A DNA stretch of 64,000 bases. It comes from Pseudomonas putida. Its GTDB lineage: Bacteria > Pseudomonadota > Gammaproteobacteria > Pseudomonadales > Pseudomonadaceae. The position numbers were made by a program, and so were the translations under genes. The notes under the pieces were generated by a model, which saw only the letters and a list, made by a program, of their open reading frames with translations, did not search any database and was not told the origin of the DNA. Every line of letters begins with the position of its first letter. Positions within the stretch are counted from its first letter, which is position 1. The stretch is from positions 1,798,001-1,862,000 of the forward strand of contig NZ_CP039371.1 of assembly GCF_005080685.1 (NCBI RefSeq), written 5' to 3'. Positions 46,504-55,510 of this stretch are shown here, one piece after another.

Positions 46504-47328
46504 ATGGAACTCGATCTCTGGACCCAGAGCCTGGTCACCGCCATGACCGCCCTTTGGACCAAGGTGGCGAACTTCATCCCCAACCTGTTCGGCGCGCTGG
46601 TCGTGGTGCTGCTCGGTTTCGTGGTGGCCAAGCTGCTCGACACCCTGTTGTCCAAGCTGCTGGCCAAGTTCGGCCTGGACCGCCTGATGGCCGGCACTGG
46701 CCTGACCAAGATGCTCGGTCGCGCCGGCATCCAGGTGCCGATTTCCACACTGATTGGCAAGATCGTCTATTGGTTCGTGCTGTTGATCTTCCTGGTATCG
46801 GCGGCAGAATCGCTGGGCCTGGAGCGGGTTTCCGCCACCCTCGACATGCTTGCCCTGTACCTGCCCAAGGTGTTCGGTGCTGCCCTGGTGTTGCTGGCCG
46901 GCGTGCTGCTGGCGCAACTGGTGAACGGCCTGGTGCGTGGCGCCGCCGAGGGCATCGGCCTGGACTACGCTGCGGGCATGGGGCGTATCGCCCAGGGCCT
47001 GGTGGTGATCATCAGCATTTCGGTGGCGATCAGCCAGTTGGAGGTCAAGACCGACCTGCTCAACCATGTGATCGTCATCGGCCTGATTACCGTTGGTCTG
47101 GCCGTGGCCCTGGCCATGGGCCTCGGCAGCCGTGAAATCGCCGGGCAAATTCTGGCGGGCATTTATGTTCGTGAACTCTATCAAGTTGGCCAGCAGGTGC
47201 AGATTGGAGAGGTCGAAGGGCAGATCGAAGAGATTGGCACGGTCAAGACAACGTTGCTGACCGATGATGGCGAACTGGTGTCGTTGTCCAATCGTGTGTT
47301 GCTAGAGCAGCGAGTCAATAGCCGCTAA
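46504..47328 (+). CDS. cmpX: CmpX, small-conductance mechanosensitive-like channel
   Basis: A 274-residue inner-membrane protein with about five helices (around residues 25-45, 83-101, 118-142, 155-175 and 184-205). It ends in a MscS-like beta domain (AGIYVRELYQVGQQVQIGEVEG). Length and sequence match P. aeruginosa CmpX, which affects SigX activity and membrane fluidity. ATG 46504 lies two bases after the crfX stop. Confidence 0.88.
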   Translation: MELDLWTQSLVTAMTALWTKVANFIPNLFGALVVVLLGFVVAKLLDTLLSKLLAKFGLDRLMAGTGLTKMLGRAGIQVPISTLIGKIVYWFVLLIFLVSAAESLGLERVSATLDMLALYLPKVFGAALVLLAGVLLAQLVNGLVRGAAEGIGLDYAAGMGRIAQGLVVIISISVAISQLEVKTDLLNHVIVIGLITVGLAVALAMGLGSREIAGQILAGIYVRELYQVGQQVQIGEVEGQIEEIGTVKTTLLTDDGELVSLSNRVLLEQRVNSR

Positions 47329-47418
47329 CCGCACAAAAGCTGTTAATGTATGCCGCCGCGAAAATCGGCCCAGAGGGGCCGAGCGGCGACATTGACCTGA
47401 CTGTCGGCCAGATCCGTT

Positions 47419-48009
47419 TTGAATAAAGTTCATTCGCCGCCCATGCGTTATGACCCCCGCGAACTCACCGATGAGGAGTTGGTGGCGCGTTCGCATGAGG
47501 AGCTGTATCACGTTACCCGCGCCTATGAGGAGCTCATGCGGCGCTACCAGCGCACCCTGTTCAACGTGTGCTCACGCTACCTTGGGAACGACCGTGACGC
47601 TGACGATGTCTGTCAGGAAGTGATGCTCAAAGTGCTCTACGGGCTGAAGAACTTCGAAGGCAAATCGAAGTTCAAGACCTGGCTCTACAGCATCACCTAC
47701 AACGAGTGCATCACCCAGTACCGCAAGGAGCGTCGCAAGCGTCGGTTGATGGATGCATTGAGCCTGGACCCTGTAGAAGAGGCGTCCGAGGACAAGGCAC
47801 CGAAGGCCGAGGAAAAGGGCGGGCTGGACAAGTGGTTAGTGCATGTGAACCCGATCGATCGGGAAATTCTGGTGCTTCGTTTTGTCGCGGAACTGGAATT
47901 TCAGGAGATCGCCGATATCATGCACATGGGGCTCAGCGCAACCAAAATGCGTTACAAGCGCGCCCTAGACAAGCTTAGAGAGAAATTCGCTGGGATGGAT
48001 GAAACTTAG
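47419..48009 (+). CDS. sigX: ECF sigma factor SigX
   Basis: A 196-residue extracytoplasmic-function sigma factor. Region 2 is visible at residues about 35-105 (RYLGNDRDADDVCQEVMLKV, then KFKTWLYSITYNECITQYRK) and region 4 at about 140-190 (DREILVLRFVAELEFQEIAD). It controls envelope, fatty-acid and oprF genes in Pseudomonas. The start is the TTG at 47419, giving the family N-terminus and exact length. No anti-sigma gene is adjacent, as expected for SigX. Confidence 0.94.
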   Translation: MNKVHSPPMRYDPRELTDEELVARSHEELYHVTRAYEELMRRYQRTLFNVCSRYLGNDRDADDVCQEVMLKVLYGLKNFEGKSKFKTWLYSITYNECITQYRKERRKRRLMDALSLDPVEEASEDKAPKAEEKGGLDKWLVHVNPIDREILVLRFVAELEFQEIADIMHMGLSATKMRYKRALDKLREKFAGMDET

Positions 48010-48119
48010 TCCAAAGGAAATATCTCTAACCAACCGGCGAGTTCTGCTAGACTTGCCGACGAGTTGTCCCCCGGATGTTGGTGGGACTGCTTAACTATCA
48101 CCAGATGGGGATTTAACGG

Positions 48120-49154
48120 ATGAAATTGAAAAACACCTTGGGCTTGGCCATTGGTTCGCTTGTAGCCGCCACTTCGATTGGCGCTATGGCACAAGGTCAA
48201 GGCGCCGTCGAGACTGAAATCTTCTACAAGAAAGAGTTCTTCGACAGCCAGCGCGACTTCAAGAACGACGGCAACCTGTTCGGCGGTTCCATCGGTTACT
48301 TCCTGACCGACGACGTCGAACTGCGTCTGGGCTACGACGAAGTACACAACGCTCGTGGCGACGACGGCAAGAACATCAAGGGCTCCAACACCGCCCTGGA
48401 CGCCGTTTACCACTTCAACAACCCGTACGATGCCATCCGTCCATACGTGTCGGCTGGTTTCTCGCACCAGAGCCTGGGCCAGACCGGCCGTGGCGGTCGT
48501 GACCACTCCACCTTCGCCAACATCGGCGCTGGCGCCAAGTGGTACATCACCGACATGTTCTACGCCCGTGCCGGCGTTGAAGCTCAGTACAACATCGACC
48601 AGGGCGACACCGAGTGGGCCCCGAGCGTTGGCGTTGGTCTGAACTTCGGCGGTAGCCCGAAGCAAGCTGAAGTCGCTCCGGCTCCAGTTGCCGAAGTCTG
48701 CTCTGACAGCGACAACGATGGCGTTTGCGACAACGTCGACAAGTGCCCTGACACCCCGGCCAACGTCACCGTTGACGCCGACGGCTGCCCGGCTGTTGCC
48801 GAAGTCGTTCGCGTTGAGCTGGACGTCAAGTTCGACTTCGACAAGTCGGTCGTCAAGCCAAACAGCTACGGCGACATCAAGAACCTGGCTGACTTCATGA
48901 AGCAGTACCCACAGACCACCACCACCGTGGAAGGTCACACTGACTCCGTCGGCCCAGACGCTTACAACCAGAAGCTGTCCGAGCGTCGTGCCAACGCTGT
49001 CAAGCAGGTCCTGACCCAGCAGTACGGTGTTGAATCGAGCCGTGTTGACTCGGTTGGCTACGGCGAAACCCGTCCGGTTGCCGACAACGCCACCGAAGAA
49101 GGCCGTGCTATCAACCGTCGCGTTGAAGCTCAGGTAGAAGCCCAGGCCAAGTAA
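48120..49154 (+). CDS. oprF: Major outer-membrane porin OprF
   Basis: A 344-residue OmpA-family porin. The signal peptide (LGLAIGSLVAATSIGAMA) is followed by an eight-strand N-terminal barrel, a linker with thrombospondin type-3-like DSDNDGVCDNVDKCPDTP holding cysteine pairs, and a C-terminal peptidoglycan-binding OmpA domain (EGHTDSVGPDAYNQKLSERR). Codon use favours T-ending codons more than its neighbours, as in highly expressed genes. It follows sigX by 110 bp, where a SigX-dependent promoter is expected from P. aeruginosa work. Confidence 0.97.
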   Translation: MKLKNTLGLAIGSLVAATSIGAMAQGQGAVETEIFYKKEFFDSQRDFKNDGNLFGGSIGYFLTDDVELRLGYDEVHNARGDDGKNIKGSNTALDAVYHFNNPYDAIRPYVSAGFSHQSLGQTGRGGRDHSTFANIGAGAKWYITDMFYARAGVEAQYNIDQGDTEWAPSVGVGLNFGGSPKQAEVAPAPVAEVCSDSDNDGVCDNVDKCPDTPANVTVDADGCPAVAEVVRVELDVKFDFDKSVVKPNSYGDIKNLADFMKQYPQTTTTVEGHTDSVGPDAYNQKLSERRANAVKQVLTQQYGVESSRVDSVGYGETRPVADNATEEGRAINRRVEAQVEAQAK

Positions 49155-49173
49155 TTGGTTTGACGCTTCAATG

Positions 49174-49199
49174 AAAAACCCGGCCTCGGCCGGGTTTTT
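49174..49199 (+). terminator. oprF intrinsic terminator
   Basis: AAAAACCCGGCC-TC-GGCCGGGTTTTT is a perfect stem with A and T tracts, so it can end transcription from both directions, including from the nas cluster. Confidence 0.9.
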
Positions 49200-49234
49200 C
49201 TTTGCCTGGAATTTGCGCTGTCGGTGCCGGCTCG

Positions 49235-49435
49235 TTACCCAGCCATTGCGGCCAGGTCTTCGCCCACCTGTTCCCCAACCACCTCGCCAATCACCAGAAT
49301 CGCCGGGCTACGCAGTCCGAACGCCTGGGCCGTCTCGACCATTGCCCATACATCGCTACGGCATTCGCGCTGCTGCGCCAGCGAAGCGTTCTCGATCATT
49401 GCCACCGGCATCCCCGGCACTCCTCATCGGCAAGG
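49235..49435 (-). pseudogene. Remnant of cobA (uroporphyrinogen-III C-methyltransferase), C-terminal end only
   Basis: The frame ends at 49235 and encodes MPVAMIENASLAQQREC, then VETAQAFGLRSPAILVIGEV. This matches the last 60 or so residues of CobA/SirA-type SAM methyltransferases, which make sirohaem precursors for nitrite reductase. The preceding 180 or so residues (the SAM site and the rest of the fold) are absent. It begins within 30 bp of the end of the kinase gene, where intact relatives have nirB, nirD, nasC and full cobA. A real deletion rather than an error is likely. Confidence 0.85.
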
Positions 49436-49440
49436 CGCCT

Positions 49441-51108
49441 TCATCCCTTGAGCAGGATGAACAGCAGTATCAGGTTCAGCAGCAAGGACAGTAGCGCCAG
49501 GGTGCGCCATACCTTCAGCGGCTCGCGCTCGAGCAGCGGGCGCGGTCGGTCGGGCAGTTCCTGGCGTTCGCCGCGTTCGAGCAACAACAACCATTGCTCG
49601 GCGGTCTCGAAACGTTGCGCCGGGGCTACCGCCACGGCCTGCTGCAGGTTGTGTTGCAGCCATTCCGGCAGGTCGGGGCGATAGCGCGCGGCATTGACCG
49701 GCTGGCCGAAGCGTGGCCGTTGGAAGGCCTCGACTTCGCCGTACGGGTAGTGGCCGGTCAACAGGTAGTACAGGCTCACGCCCACGGCATAGAGGTCCTG
49801 GCGCGGGCTGGGAGGCTGCCCCTCGAACGACTCGGGGGCGATGAACGACGGTGTGCCCGGGACCTCGAACGGCAGGTCTTCGGACAAGCCTGGGCAGTAC
49901 GCCAGGCCGAAATCCAGCAGACGAAGTTGGCCATCCTGGCCCAGGTGCAGGTTGTCGGGCTTGATGTCGCGGTGCACCAGGTTGCGCCGGTGCAGCACAC
50001 CCACCGCGTGTAGGAGCTGGCGGGCTACCTCCAACCATTGCGGCAGCGGCAGGGGGCCGTGCTCTGCGAATATCTCGGCGAGGTTGCGGCCGCTGTACTC
50101 GCGCATCACGTAGTACAGGTGCTGGCGCTGGCTGCCGGCGTGCAGTTCGGGGAAATGGCGCCCAGCCACGCGGCGCAGGAACCACTCCTCCAGCAGCAGG
50201 CCCTGAACGGCACCGGGCTCTTCGCGAGTGGCTGGCAAGGTCTTGAGCAGCCACGGCTGGCCTTGTTGGTCGCGAACCCGGTAGAGCAGCGATTGACGGC
50301 TGTGCGCCAGCAGGCTGTCGACCTGCCAGCCATCGATTGCCTGGCCCTCGCGCAGGGGGCCAGGCAGCGGCCACTGGCTCAGTTGCGCCAGGGTGTCGCC
50401 AAGGTTGGCCGGACCGAGTTGCTCGACCTGCACCAGCAAGGCGCTGGCGTTGTCCTGGCTGCCATTGTGGTGGGCACTGGCCACCAGGGTATCGACGGCA
50501 ACCTGGGGGTCGGCTTGCTCGCGCAGTATCGACTGGATGTGCTGGTCGCCCAGGCTGGCCCAGACGCCGTCGCTGACCAGCAGGAAGCGCTCGCCCGCTT
50601 GCAGCTCGCCTTCGAGGTAATCGACCAGCAGATGCTGATCCAGGCCCAGGGCGCGTTTGAGCACATGCTGCATGCCGGGCTGGTCCCACACATGGTCTTC
50701 GCTCAGGCACTGCAACTGGCCGTCATGCCAGCGATAGGCGCGGCAGTCGCCGACATGCGCCAAGGTGTAGCGTCGCCCGCGCAGCACCAAGGCGCTGAGG
50801 GTGGTGAGCAGCGGCTGGCCGTTGCCTTGGGCACGCAGCCAGCGGTTCTGGGCGCTCAGCAGCCGGTCCAGGGCCTGGGGCACGCCCCAGGTCGCGGGTG
50901 TGGCGTAGTAGTCCAACGCCAGCGCCTGCAGGCTGGCCCGTGCTGCAAGGCCGCCGTCAGCGCACTGGCTGACACCATCGGCCAGGGCGAACAGGTAGCC
51001 CTTGCTCGCCGCCAGCTCCGGCCCCGGAGTGACCAGGCGCAGGGCGTCCTGGTTCTCCGCGCGCGGCCCGGTAGCGCTGGCCTGGGCGAAACTCAGCTGC
51101 AGGCTCAT
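49441..51108 (-). CDS. Fused PP2C phosphatase and Ser/Thr protein kinase with C-terminal membrane anchor
   Basis: A 555-residue protein. The N-terminal PP2C-type phosphatase (about 1-235) has ENQDALRL, LFALADGVSQCADGG and LLVSDGVWASLGD. The kinase domain (about 265-520) has the catalytic loop LVHRDIKPDNLHL and the DFG motif LLDFGLAYC followed by GTPSFIAPE. A C-terminal helix (LALLSLLLNLILLFILLKG) anchors it to the inner membrane. The protein always accompanies the assimilatory nitrate genes in pseudomonads, as I recall. The start is ATG 51108; GTG 51114 is an alternative. Confidence 0.9.
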   Translation of the reverse strand: MSLQLSFAQASATGPRAENQDALRLVTPGPELAASKGYLFALADGVSQCADGGLAARASLQALALDYYATPATWGVPQALDRLLSAQNRWLRAQGNGQPLLTTLSALVLRGRRYTLAHVGDCRAYRWHDGQLQCLSEDHVWDQPGMQHVLKRALGLDQHLLVDYLEGELQAGERFLLVSDGVWASLGDQHIQSILREQADPQVAVDTLVASAHHNGSQDNASALLVQVEQLGPANLGDTLAQLSQWPLPGPLREGQAIDGWQVDSLLAHSRQSLLYRVRDQQGQPWLLKTLPATREEPGAVQGLLLEEWFLRRVAGRHFPELHAGSQRQHLYYVMREYSGRNLAEIFAEHGPLPLPQWLEVARQLLHAVGVLHRRNLVHRDIKPDNLHLGQDGQLRLLDFGLAYCPGLSEDLPFEVPGTPSFIAPESFEGQPPSPRQDLYAVGVSLYYLLTGHYPYGEVEAFQRPRFGQPVNAARYRPDLPEWLQHNLQQAVAVAPAQRFETAEQWLLLLERGERQELPDRPRPLLEREPLKVWRTLALLSLLLNLILLFILLKG

Positions 51109-51117
51109 CGTCACGTC

Positions 51118-52329
51118 TCAGACCCGCGCCGCAGTCACGGCTGCCGAGCCCCAGGTGGTGCGCCAGCGACGCTTGACACCGTGCAGGCCGAACCAGGCCA
51201 GTACGCCGAGGCTGGCGAACAGCCACAGGCCCAGCTGGTAGTCGCCGGTGTGCTGCTTGATGGTGCCCAGGCCGGCAGCGAGGAGGAAGCCGCCGATGCC
51301 GCCGGCCATGCCGATCAGCCCGGTCATCACGCCGATTTCCTGGCGGAAGCGTTGTGGCACCAGCTGGAATACCGCGCCGTTGCCGGCACCGAGGCCGAGC
51401 ATGGCGCTGACGAACAGTGCCAGGGCCGCTGCGGCGCTGGGCAGGTTGAAGCCGACTGCGGCGATACAGATGGCGGCCACGCTGTACATGCCCAGCAGGG
51501 TGCGGATGCCACCGAAACGGTCGGCCAGGGCGCCGCCCAGCGGGCGCATGAGGCTACCGGCGAAGACGCAGGCGGCGGTGTAGTAGCCGGCGGTCACCGG
51601 GCTCAGGCCGTATTGGTCGCTGAAATAGCCGGGCAAGGCGCTGGCCAGGCCGATGAAGCCGCCGAAGGTGACGCTGTAGAAGAACATGAACCACCAGCTG
51701 TCGCGATCGCCGAGGGCCTTGAAGTAGTCGGCCATGGCTTTTGGCTTGGGGCGCTGTGGGGCATTGCGCGCCAGCAGGGCGAACACCAGCAGGGTCAGCA
51801 GCAGCGGGATCAGGGCAAAGCCGAACACGTTGCTCCAGCCGAAGGCTGCGGCCAGCATCGGGGCCAGCAGGGCGGCGAATACCGTGCCCGAGTTGCCGGC
51901 CCCGGCGATGCCCATGGCCTTGCCCTGGTGCTGCGGTGGATACCATTGCGAGGCGAGCGGCAGCGATACCGCGAACGAGGCGCCAGCAAAGCCGAGAAAC
52001 ACGCCCAGCAGCAGTGCTTGTTCATAGGTGTGCACACCCAGGTACCAGGCGCCGGCCAGGGCGCAGATGACCGCGATCTGGCCGATCAGCCCGGCGGTCT
52101 TGGGCGACAGTCGATCGACCAGCATGCCCATGGCAAAGCGCAGCACGGCGCCGGCGAGAATGGGCGTTGCCACCATCAGCCCCCGCTGCTGTGCGCTGAG
52201 CTGCAGGTCGGCGGCAATCTGCACCGCCAGAGGCCCGAGCAGGTACCAGACCATGAAGCTCAGGTCGAAATAGAGGAACGCGGCGAACAGCGTGGGCACA
52301 TGCCCGGATTTCCAGAAGCTGGTACTCAT
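51118..52329 (-). CDS. nasA: Nitrate/nitrite transporter (NNP family MFS)
   Basis: A 403-residue 12-helix MFS transporter of the nitrate-nitrite porter family. The two signature motifs appear as GIAGAGNSGTVFAALLAP in helix 5 and GLGAGNGAVFQLVPQRF in helix 11. It imports nitrate for assimilation. The ATG at 52329 (MSTSFWKSGH) is preceded by TGAGGTG. The upstream leader carries a terminator and NasT-type hairpins, so expression probably depends on NasT. It is four to ten bases ahead of the kinase gene. Confidence 0.9.
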   Translation of the reverse strand: MSTSFWKSGHVPTLFAAFLYFDLSFMVWYLLGPLAVQIAADLQLSAQQRGLMVATPILAGAVLRFAMGMLVDRLSPKTAGLIGQIAVICALAGAWYLGVHTYEQALLLGVFLGFAGASFAVSLPLASQWYPPQHQGKAMGIAGAGNSGTVFAALLAPMLAAAFGWSNVFGFALIPLLLTLLVFALLARNAPQRPKPKAMADYFKALGDRDSWWFMFFYSVTFGGFIGLASALPGYFSDQYGLSPVTAGYYTAACVFAGSLMRPLGGALADRFGGIRTLLGMYSVAAICIAAVGFNLPSAAAALALFVSAMLGLGAGNGAVFQLVPQRFRQEIGVMTGLIGMAGGIGGFLLAAGLGTIKQHTGDYQLGLWLFASLGVLAWFGLHGVKRRWRTTWGSAAVTAARV

Positions 52330-52359
52330 CGAACACCTCATTCGGCAATGCAACGGAAC

Positions 52360-52406
52360 AAAAAAACGCCGCTACCCGCTCCACGCAGGTGGAGGGGAGA
52401 GCGACG
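52360..52406 (-). terminator. Leader terminator (attenuator) of the nitrate transporter gene
   Basis: On the minus strand CGTCGCT (52406-52400) pairs with AGCGGCG (52373-52367), an inner stem CTCCAC-CTGC-GTGGAG caps it, and seven U follow (52366-52360). The hairpin ends about 30 bases before the coding start. Its 5' arm is shared with the second hexaloop hairpin, so the two structures exclude each other. Confidence 0.85.
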
Positions 52407-52445
52407 TCTTTGTCGGATGTGAGAGGGCAACCGCCGTTGGCTACC
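52402..52445 (-). promoter_or_regulatory. Tandem hexaloop ANTAR-target RNA motif (NasT leader)
   Basis: Two hairpins are read on the minus strand. The first is GGTAGCC-AACGGC-GGTTGCC (52445-52426). A 10-base linker follows. The second is CGAC-AAAGAC-GTCG (52415-52402). Both loops have six bases with A at position 1 and G at position 4, which is the published requirement for ANTAR protein binding. The second overlaps the terminator arm, as in NasR/NasT leader antitermination. The ANTAR protein NasT is encoded just upstream. Confidence 0.85.
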
Positions 52446-52459
52446 GGTGCGATATCTTC

Positions 52460-52475
52460 AGCAAGAGATGGGCCA
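52460..52475 (-). promoter_or_regulatory. Candidate sigma-54 promoter of the nitrate transporter gene
   Basis: On the minus strand TGGCCC-ATCTC-TTGCT reads as the -24/-12 element (consensus TGGCAC-N5-TTGCW) with one mismatch. A start site near 52449 would place hairpin one at about +5. Sigma-54/NtrC control is the normal mode for these genes in Pseudomonas. Confidence 0.7.
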
Positions 52476-52533
52476 ACTTGGCACCTGCGGCCTTTTGCAG
52501 GCGCGACACAAGGCCGCTTCCACAAGGATGGCG

Positions 52534-53109
52534 CTAGCCGAGCATTTCATGCATGGCGATGATCTGTTCGGCGACCTGGATCAGCTTCTGCTGGCGGCTC
52601 ATGGCCTGGCGCCGCATCAGGGTGTAGGCCTCTTCCTCGTTGCAGTCCTTCATCTTCATCAACAAGCCCTTGGCCTGCTCGATGCGTTTGCGCTCGGCCA
52701 GTTGCAGATCGCGGGCCTGCAACTGCGCCTTGAGTGCCTGGTCGCTCTCGAAGCGGACCATCGCCACGTCGAGGATCGGCTGCAGGCGCGCGGCGTGGAT
52801 GCCTTCGACGATGTACGCGCTGACCCCCGCCTGGATCGCCTGGCGCATCACCCCAGGGTCGTGCTCGTCGGTGAACAGCACGATCGGCCTGGGCCGGTCG
52901 CGGCTTAGCAGCACCACGTGTTCCATCACGTCGCGGCCAGGTGAGTCGCTATCGATCAGCACCACGTCCGGACGCACCGTTTCAACGCAGGCTGGCAGGT
53001 CGATGGTCAAGTCTGGGGCTTCGATGACCTCGAAGCCGGCCTCGCTCAGCGCGGCCTTGAGGCGGCCGAGTTTCATCTGGGTATCGTCGATCAGCAGGAT
53101 GCGCAGCAT
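52534..53109 (-). CDS. nasT: NasT, ANTAR-domain antiterminator
   Basis: A 191-residue response-regulator-like protein. The receiver domain (LRILLIDDTQMKLGRLKAAL to about residue 120, with the phospho-acceptor position at Asp53 in LIDSDSPGRD) is followed by a C-terminal ANTAR domain (RIEQAKGLLMKMKDCNEEEA, then ALMRRQAMS-type helix). It binds tandem hexaloop leaders and blocks termination when released from NasS by nitrate. The start at 53109 (MLRILLID) is chosen; the longer frame overlaps nasS. It lies 11 bp after nasS. Confidence 0.93.
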   Translation of the reverse strand: MLRILLIDDTQMKLGRLKAALSEAGFEVIEAPDLTIDLPACVETVRPDVVLIDSDSPGRDVMEHVVLLSRDRPRPIVLFTDEHDPGVMRQAIQAGVSAYIVEGIHAARLQPILDVAMVRFESDQALKAQLQARDLQLAERKRIEQAKGLLMKMKDCNEEEAYTLMRRQAMSRQQKLIQVAEQIIAMHEMLG

Positions 53110-53120
53110 GGTCGTCGTCC

Positions 53121-54335
53121 TCACCGGCCAACATGGGCGCGGGGCGCCTCGTCCAAGGCATGCAGGCGGAAGCTGCGGGCGTAGCCATGGGGGTCGCTGC
53201 CGTCCCAGCGCGTGCCGTCGATCAGCAGGCTGCTGCGCATGGGCAGTTCCGGGCAAGGCACGGCAAGGGCGCCGGCGGCTTCGCGATACAACGTCAGTTG
53301 CTGGACGTCGCGCGCCACGCCCAGGTAGTCGGGGTCGTCACGCAGCAGGCCCCAACGGCGGAACTGGGTCATGAACCACATGCCGTCGGACAGGTAGGGC
53401 AGGTTGGCCCGGCCCTGGTCGAACACCCGCAGACCGTGCGGGTCCTGCCAGTGGTTGCCGAGGCCGTCGTGGTAGTCGCCATGCAGGCGTGGCTCGATGC
53501 TGGCCAGCGGTGTGTCCAGATAGGCACTGCCGCTCAACAGTTGCGCGGTGCTGCGGCGGTTGTCCGCGCTTTGTTCGATGAAACGGCTGGCGGCAAGGAT
53601 GGCCTTGATCAGGGCGCGAGCGCTGTTGGGGTACTGCTCGACGAAGGCCCGGGCGCAGCCCAGGACCTTTTCCGGATGGTCCGGCCAAATCGACTGGCTG
53701 GTCGCCAGGGTGAAGCCCTGGCCGCGTTCCACGGCATCGGCCGACCAGGGCTCGCCGACGCAGAAGCCATCGATGCGCCCGGCTTCCAGGTGGGCGAGCA
53801 TCTGCGCAGGAGGGACCACCACGCTGTCGACGTCGTGCAGTGGATGGATGCCTTGGCTGGCGAGCCAGTAGTACAGCCACATGGCGTGGGTGCCGGTGGG
53901 GAAGGTCTGGGCGAAGGTCAGTCGTGCGCCATGTTGGTGCACTTGGCGTGCGAGTGCCTCAGGGCTGGTCACGCCCTTGCGCTGCAGTGCCGGGGACAGG
54001 TTGATGGCCTGGGCATTCTGGTTCAGGCCCATGAGTACCGCCATGGGGCTGGCCGGAACGCCGCCGATGCCCAGGTGCACGGCATAGACCAGGCCGTACA
54101 GGCAGTGGGCGGCATCCAGCTCGCCGCTGACCAGCTTGTCGCGCAGGCCGGCCCAGGAGTGCTGGCGTTTGAGGTTGAGGGTCAGGCCGTACTGCTGGGC
54201 GAAGCCCTGGGTGGCGGCGACCACCACCGAGGCGCAATCGGTCAGCGCCATGAAGCCGATATCGAGGCTGGGTTTTTCCGGGGCGTCGCTGCCGTTGAGC
54301 CAAGCCAGGGGTGTTGCCAGGGGGGACGTGTTCAC
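53121..54335 (-). CDS. nasS: NasS, nitrate-sensing NasT antagonist
   Basis: A 404-residue periplasmic-binding-protein-like sensor without a signal peptide, so cytoplasmic. NrtA-type ligand features are [20 protein letters not shown] near the N-terminus, and [14 protein letters not shown] and [17 protein letters not shown] further on. In the absence of nitrate NasS binds and blocks NasT. The start is a GTG at 54335 with GAGGAAA six bases upstream. It is divergent from pyrD. Confidence 0.92.
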   Translation of the reverse strand: MNTSPLATPLAWLNGSDAPEKPSLDIGFMALTDCASVVVAATQGFAQQYGLTLNLKRQHSWAGLRDKLVSGELDAAHCLYGLVYAVHLGIGGVPASPMAVLMGLNQNAQAINLSPALQRKGVTSPEALARQVHQHGARLTFAQTFPTGTHAMWLYYWLASQGIHPLHDVDSVVVPPAQMLAHLEAGRIDGFCVGEPWSADAVERGQGFTLATSQSIWPDHPEKVLGCARAFVEQYPNSARALIKAILAASRFIEQSADNRRSTAQLLSGSAYLDTPLASIEPRLHGDYHDGLGNHWQDPHGLRVFDQGRANLPYLSDGMWFMTQFRRWGLLRDDPDYLGVARDVQQLTLYREAAGALAVPCPELPMRSSLLIDGTRWDGSDPHGYARSFRLHALDEAPRAHVGR

Positions 54336-54435
54336 AGGTTTCCTCGCCCGTACGGAATAGGCAGTGTGCTGGCAACGAAGCAACCCATGTGCCAAGCGCC
54401 CGGAGGATTTGCTGTCATGCCAGGCCGGCGCTGGC

Positions 54436-54441
54436 TATAAT
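54436..54441 (+). promoter_or_regulatory. -10 element ahead of pyrD
   Basis: A perfect TATAAT 35 bp before the pyrD start. The nearest TTGCTG is 21 bp upstream of it, too far to be a standard -35, so only the -10 is claimed. Confidence 0.45.
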
Positions 54442-54475
54442 CGCCCCCTCACTCACCCCCGAGCCTCGCCTGCCC

Positions 54476-55501
54476 ATGTATACCCTGGCCCGCCAGCTGC
54501 TGTTCAAGCTTTCTCCGGAAACCTCCCACGACCTCTCCCTGGACCTGATCGGTGCCGGTGGCCGCCTCGGCCTCAACGGCGTGCTGTGCAAGCAGCCGGC
54601 GGCGTTGCCGGTGAGCGTCATGGGCTTGAACTTCGCCAACCCGGTGGGCCTGGCCGCGGGCCTGGACAAGAATGGTGCGGCCATCGACGGTTTCGCCCAG
54701 TTGGGCTTCGGTTTCGTCGAGATCGGCACCGTGACGCCGCGGCCACAGCCGGGCAACCCCAAGCCGCGGTTGTTCCGCCTGCCAGAGGCCACGGCGATCA
54801 TCAACCGCATGGGCTTCAACAACCTGGGCGTCGATCACCTGCTCGAGCGCGTTCGCGCCTCGCGTTACAACGGCGTGCTGGGCATCAACATCGGCAAGAA
54901 CTTCGACACCCCGGTCGAGCGGGCTGTGGACGACTACCTGATCTGCCTGGACAAGGTCTACACCGCTTCCAGCTATATCACCGTCAACGTAAGCTCGCCG
55001 AACACCCCCGGCCTGCGCAGCCTGCAGTTCGGTGATTCGCTCAAGCAGTTGCTCGATGCCCTGGCCGAGCGCCGCGAGCAACTGGCCACCTTGCACGGCA
55101 AGCGTGTGCCGCTGGCGATCAAGATCGCGCCGGACATGACCGACGAGGAAACGGCCCTGGTCGCTGGCGCCTTGCTGGCGTCGGGAATGGACGCGGTGAT
55201 CGCCACCAACACCACCCTGGGCCGCGAAGGGGTCGAAGGGCTGGCCCATGGTGGCGAGGCGGGTGGTCTGTCGGGCGCGCCAGTGCTGGAGAAGAGCACG
55301 CACACGGTCAAGATCTTGTCCGGTGAGCTGGCCGGCAAGATGCCGATCATCGCCGCGGGCGGGATTACCGAAGGGCGTCACGCTGCCGAGAAGATTGCCG
55401 CCGGGGCCAGCCTCGTGCAGATCTATTCGGGCTTCATCTACAAGGGGCCTGCGCTGATTCGCGAGGCGGTGGATGCCATCGCGGCGATGCCGAAGGGGTG
55501 A
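54476..55501 (+). CDS. pyrD: Dihydroorotate dehydrogenase (quinone), class 2
   Basis: A 341-residue FMN enzyme that oxidises dihydroorotate to orotate at the inner membrane using quinone, in pyrimidine synthesis. The N-terminal amphipathic segment ([20 protein letters not shown]) and [19 protein letters not shown] are class-2 marks; the catalytic serine and FMN contacts lie in [15 protein letters not shown] and the phosphate site in [18 protein letters not shown] 54476 is the family start. Confidence 0.96.
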   Translation: MYTLARQLLFKLSPETSHDLSLDLIGAGGRLGLNGVLCKQPAALPVSVMGLNFANPVGLAAGLDKNGAAIDGFAQLGFGFVEIGTVTPRPQPGNPKPRLFRLPEATAIINRMGFNNLGVDHLLERVRASRYNGVLGINIGKNFDTPVERAVDDYLICLDKVYTASSYITVNVSSPNTPGLRSLQFGDSLKQLLDALAERREQLATLHGKRVPLAIKIAPDMTDEETALVAGALLASGMDAVIATNTTLGREGVEGLAHGGEAGGLSGAPVLEKSTHTVKILSGELAGKMPIIAAGGITEGRHAAEKIAAGASLVQIYSGFIYKGPALIREAVDAIAAMPKG

Positions 55502-55510
55502 GAGGCGCAT

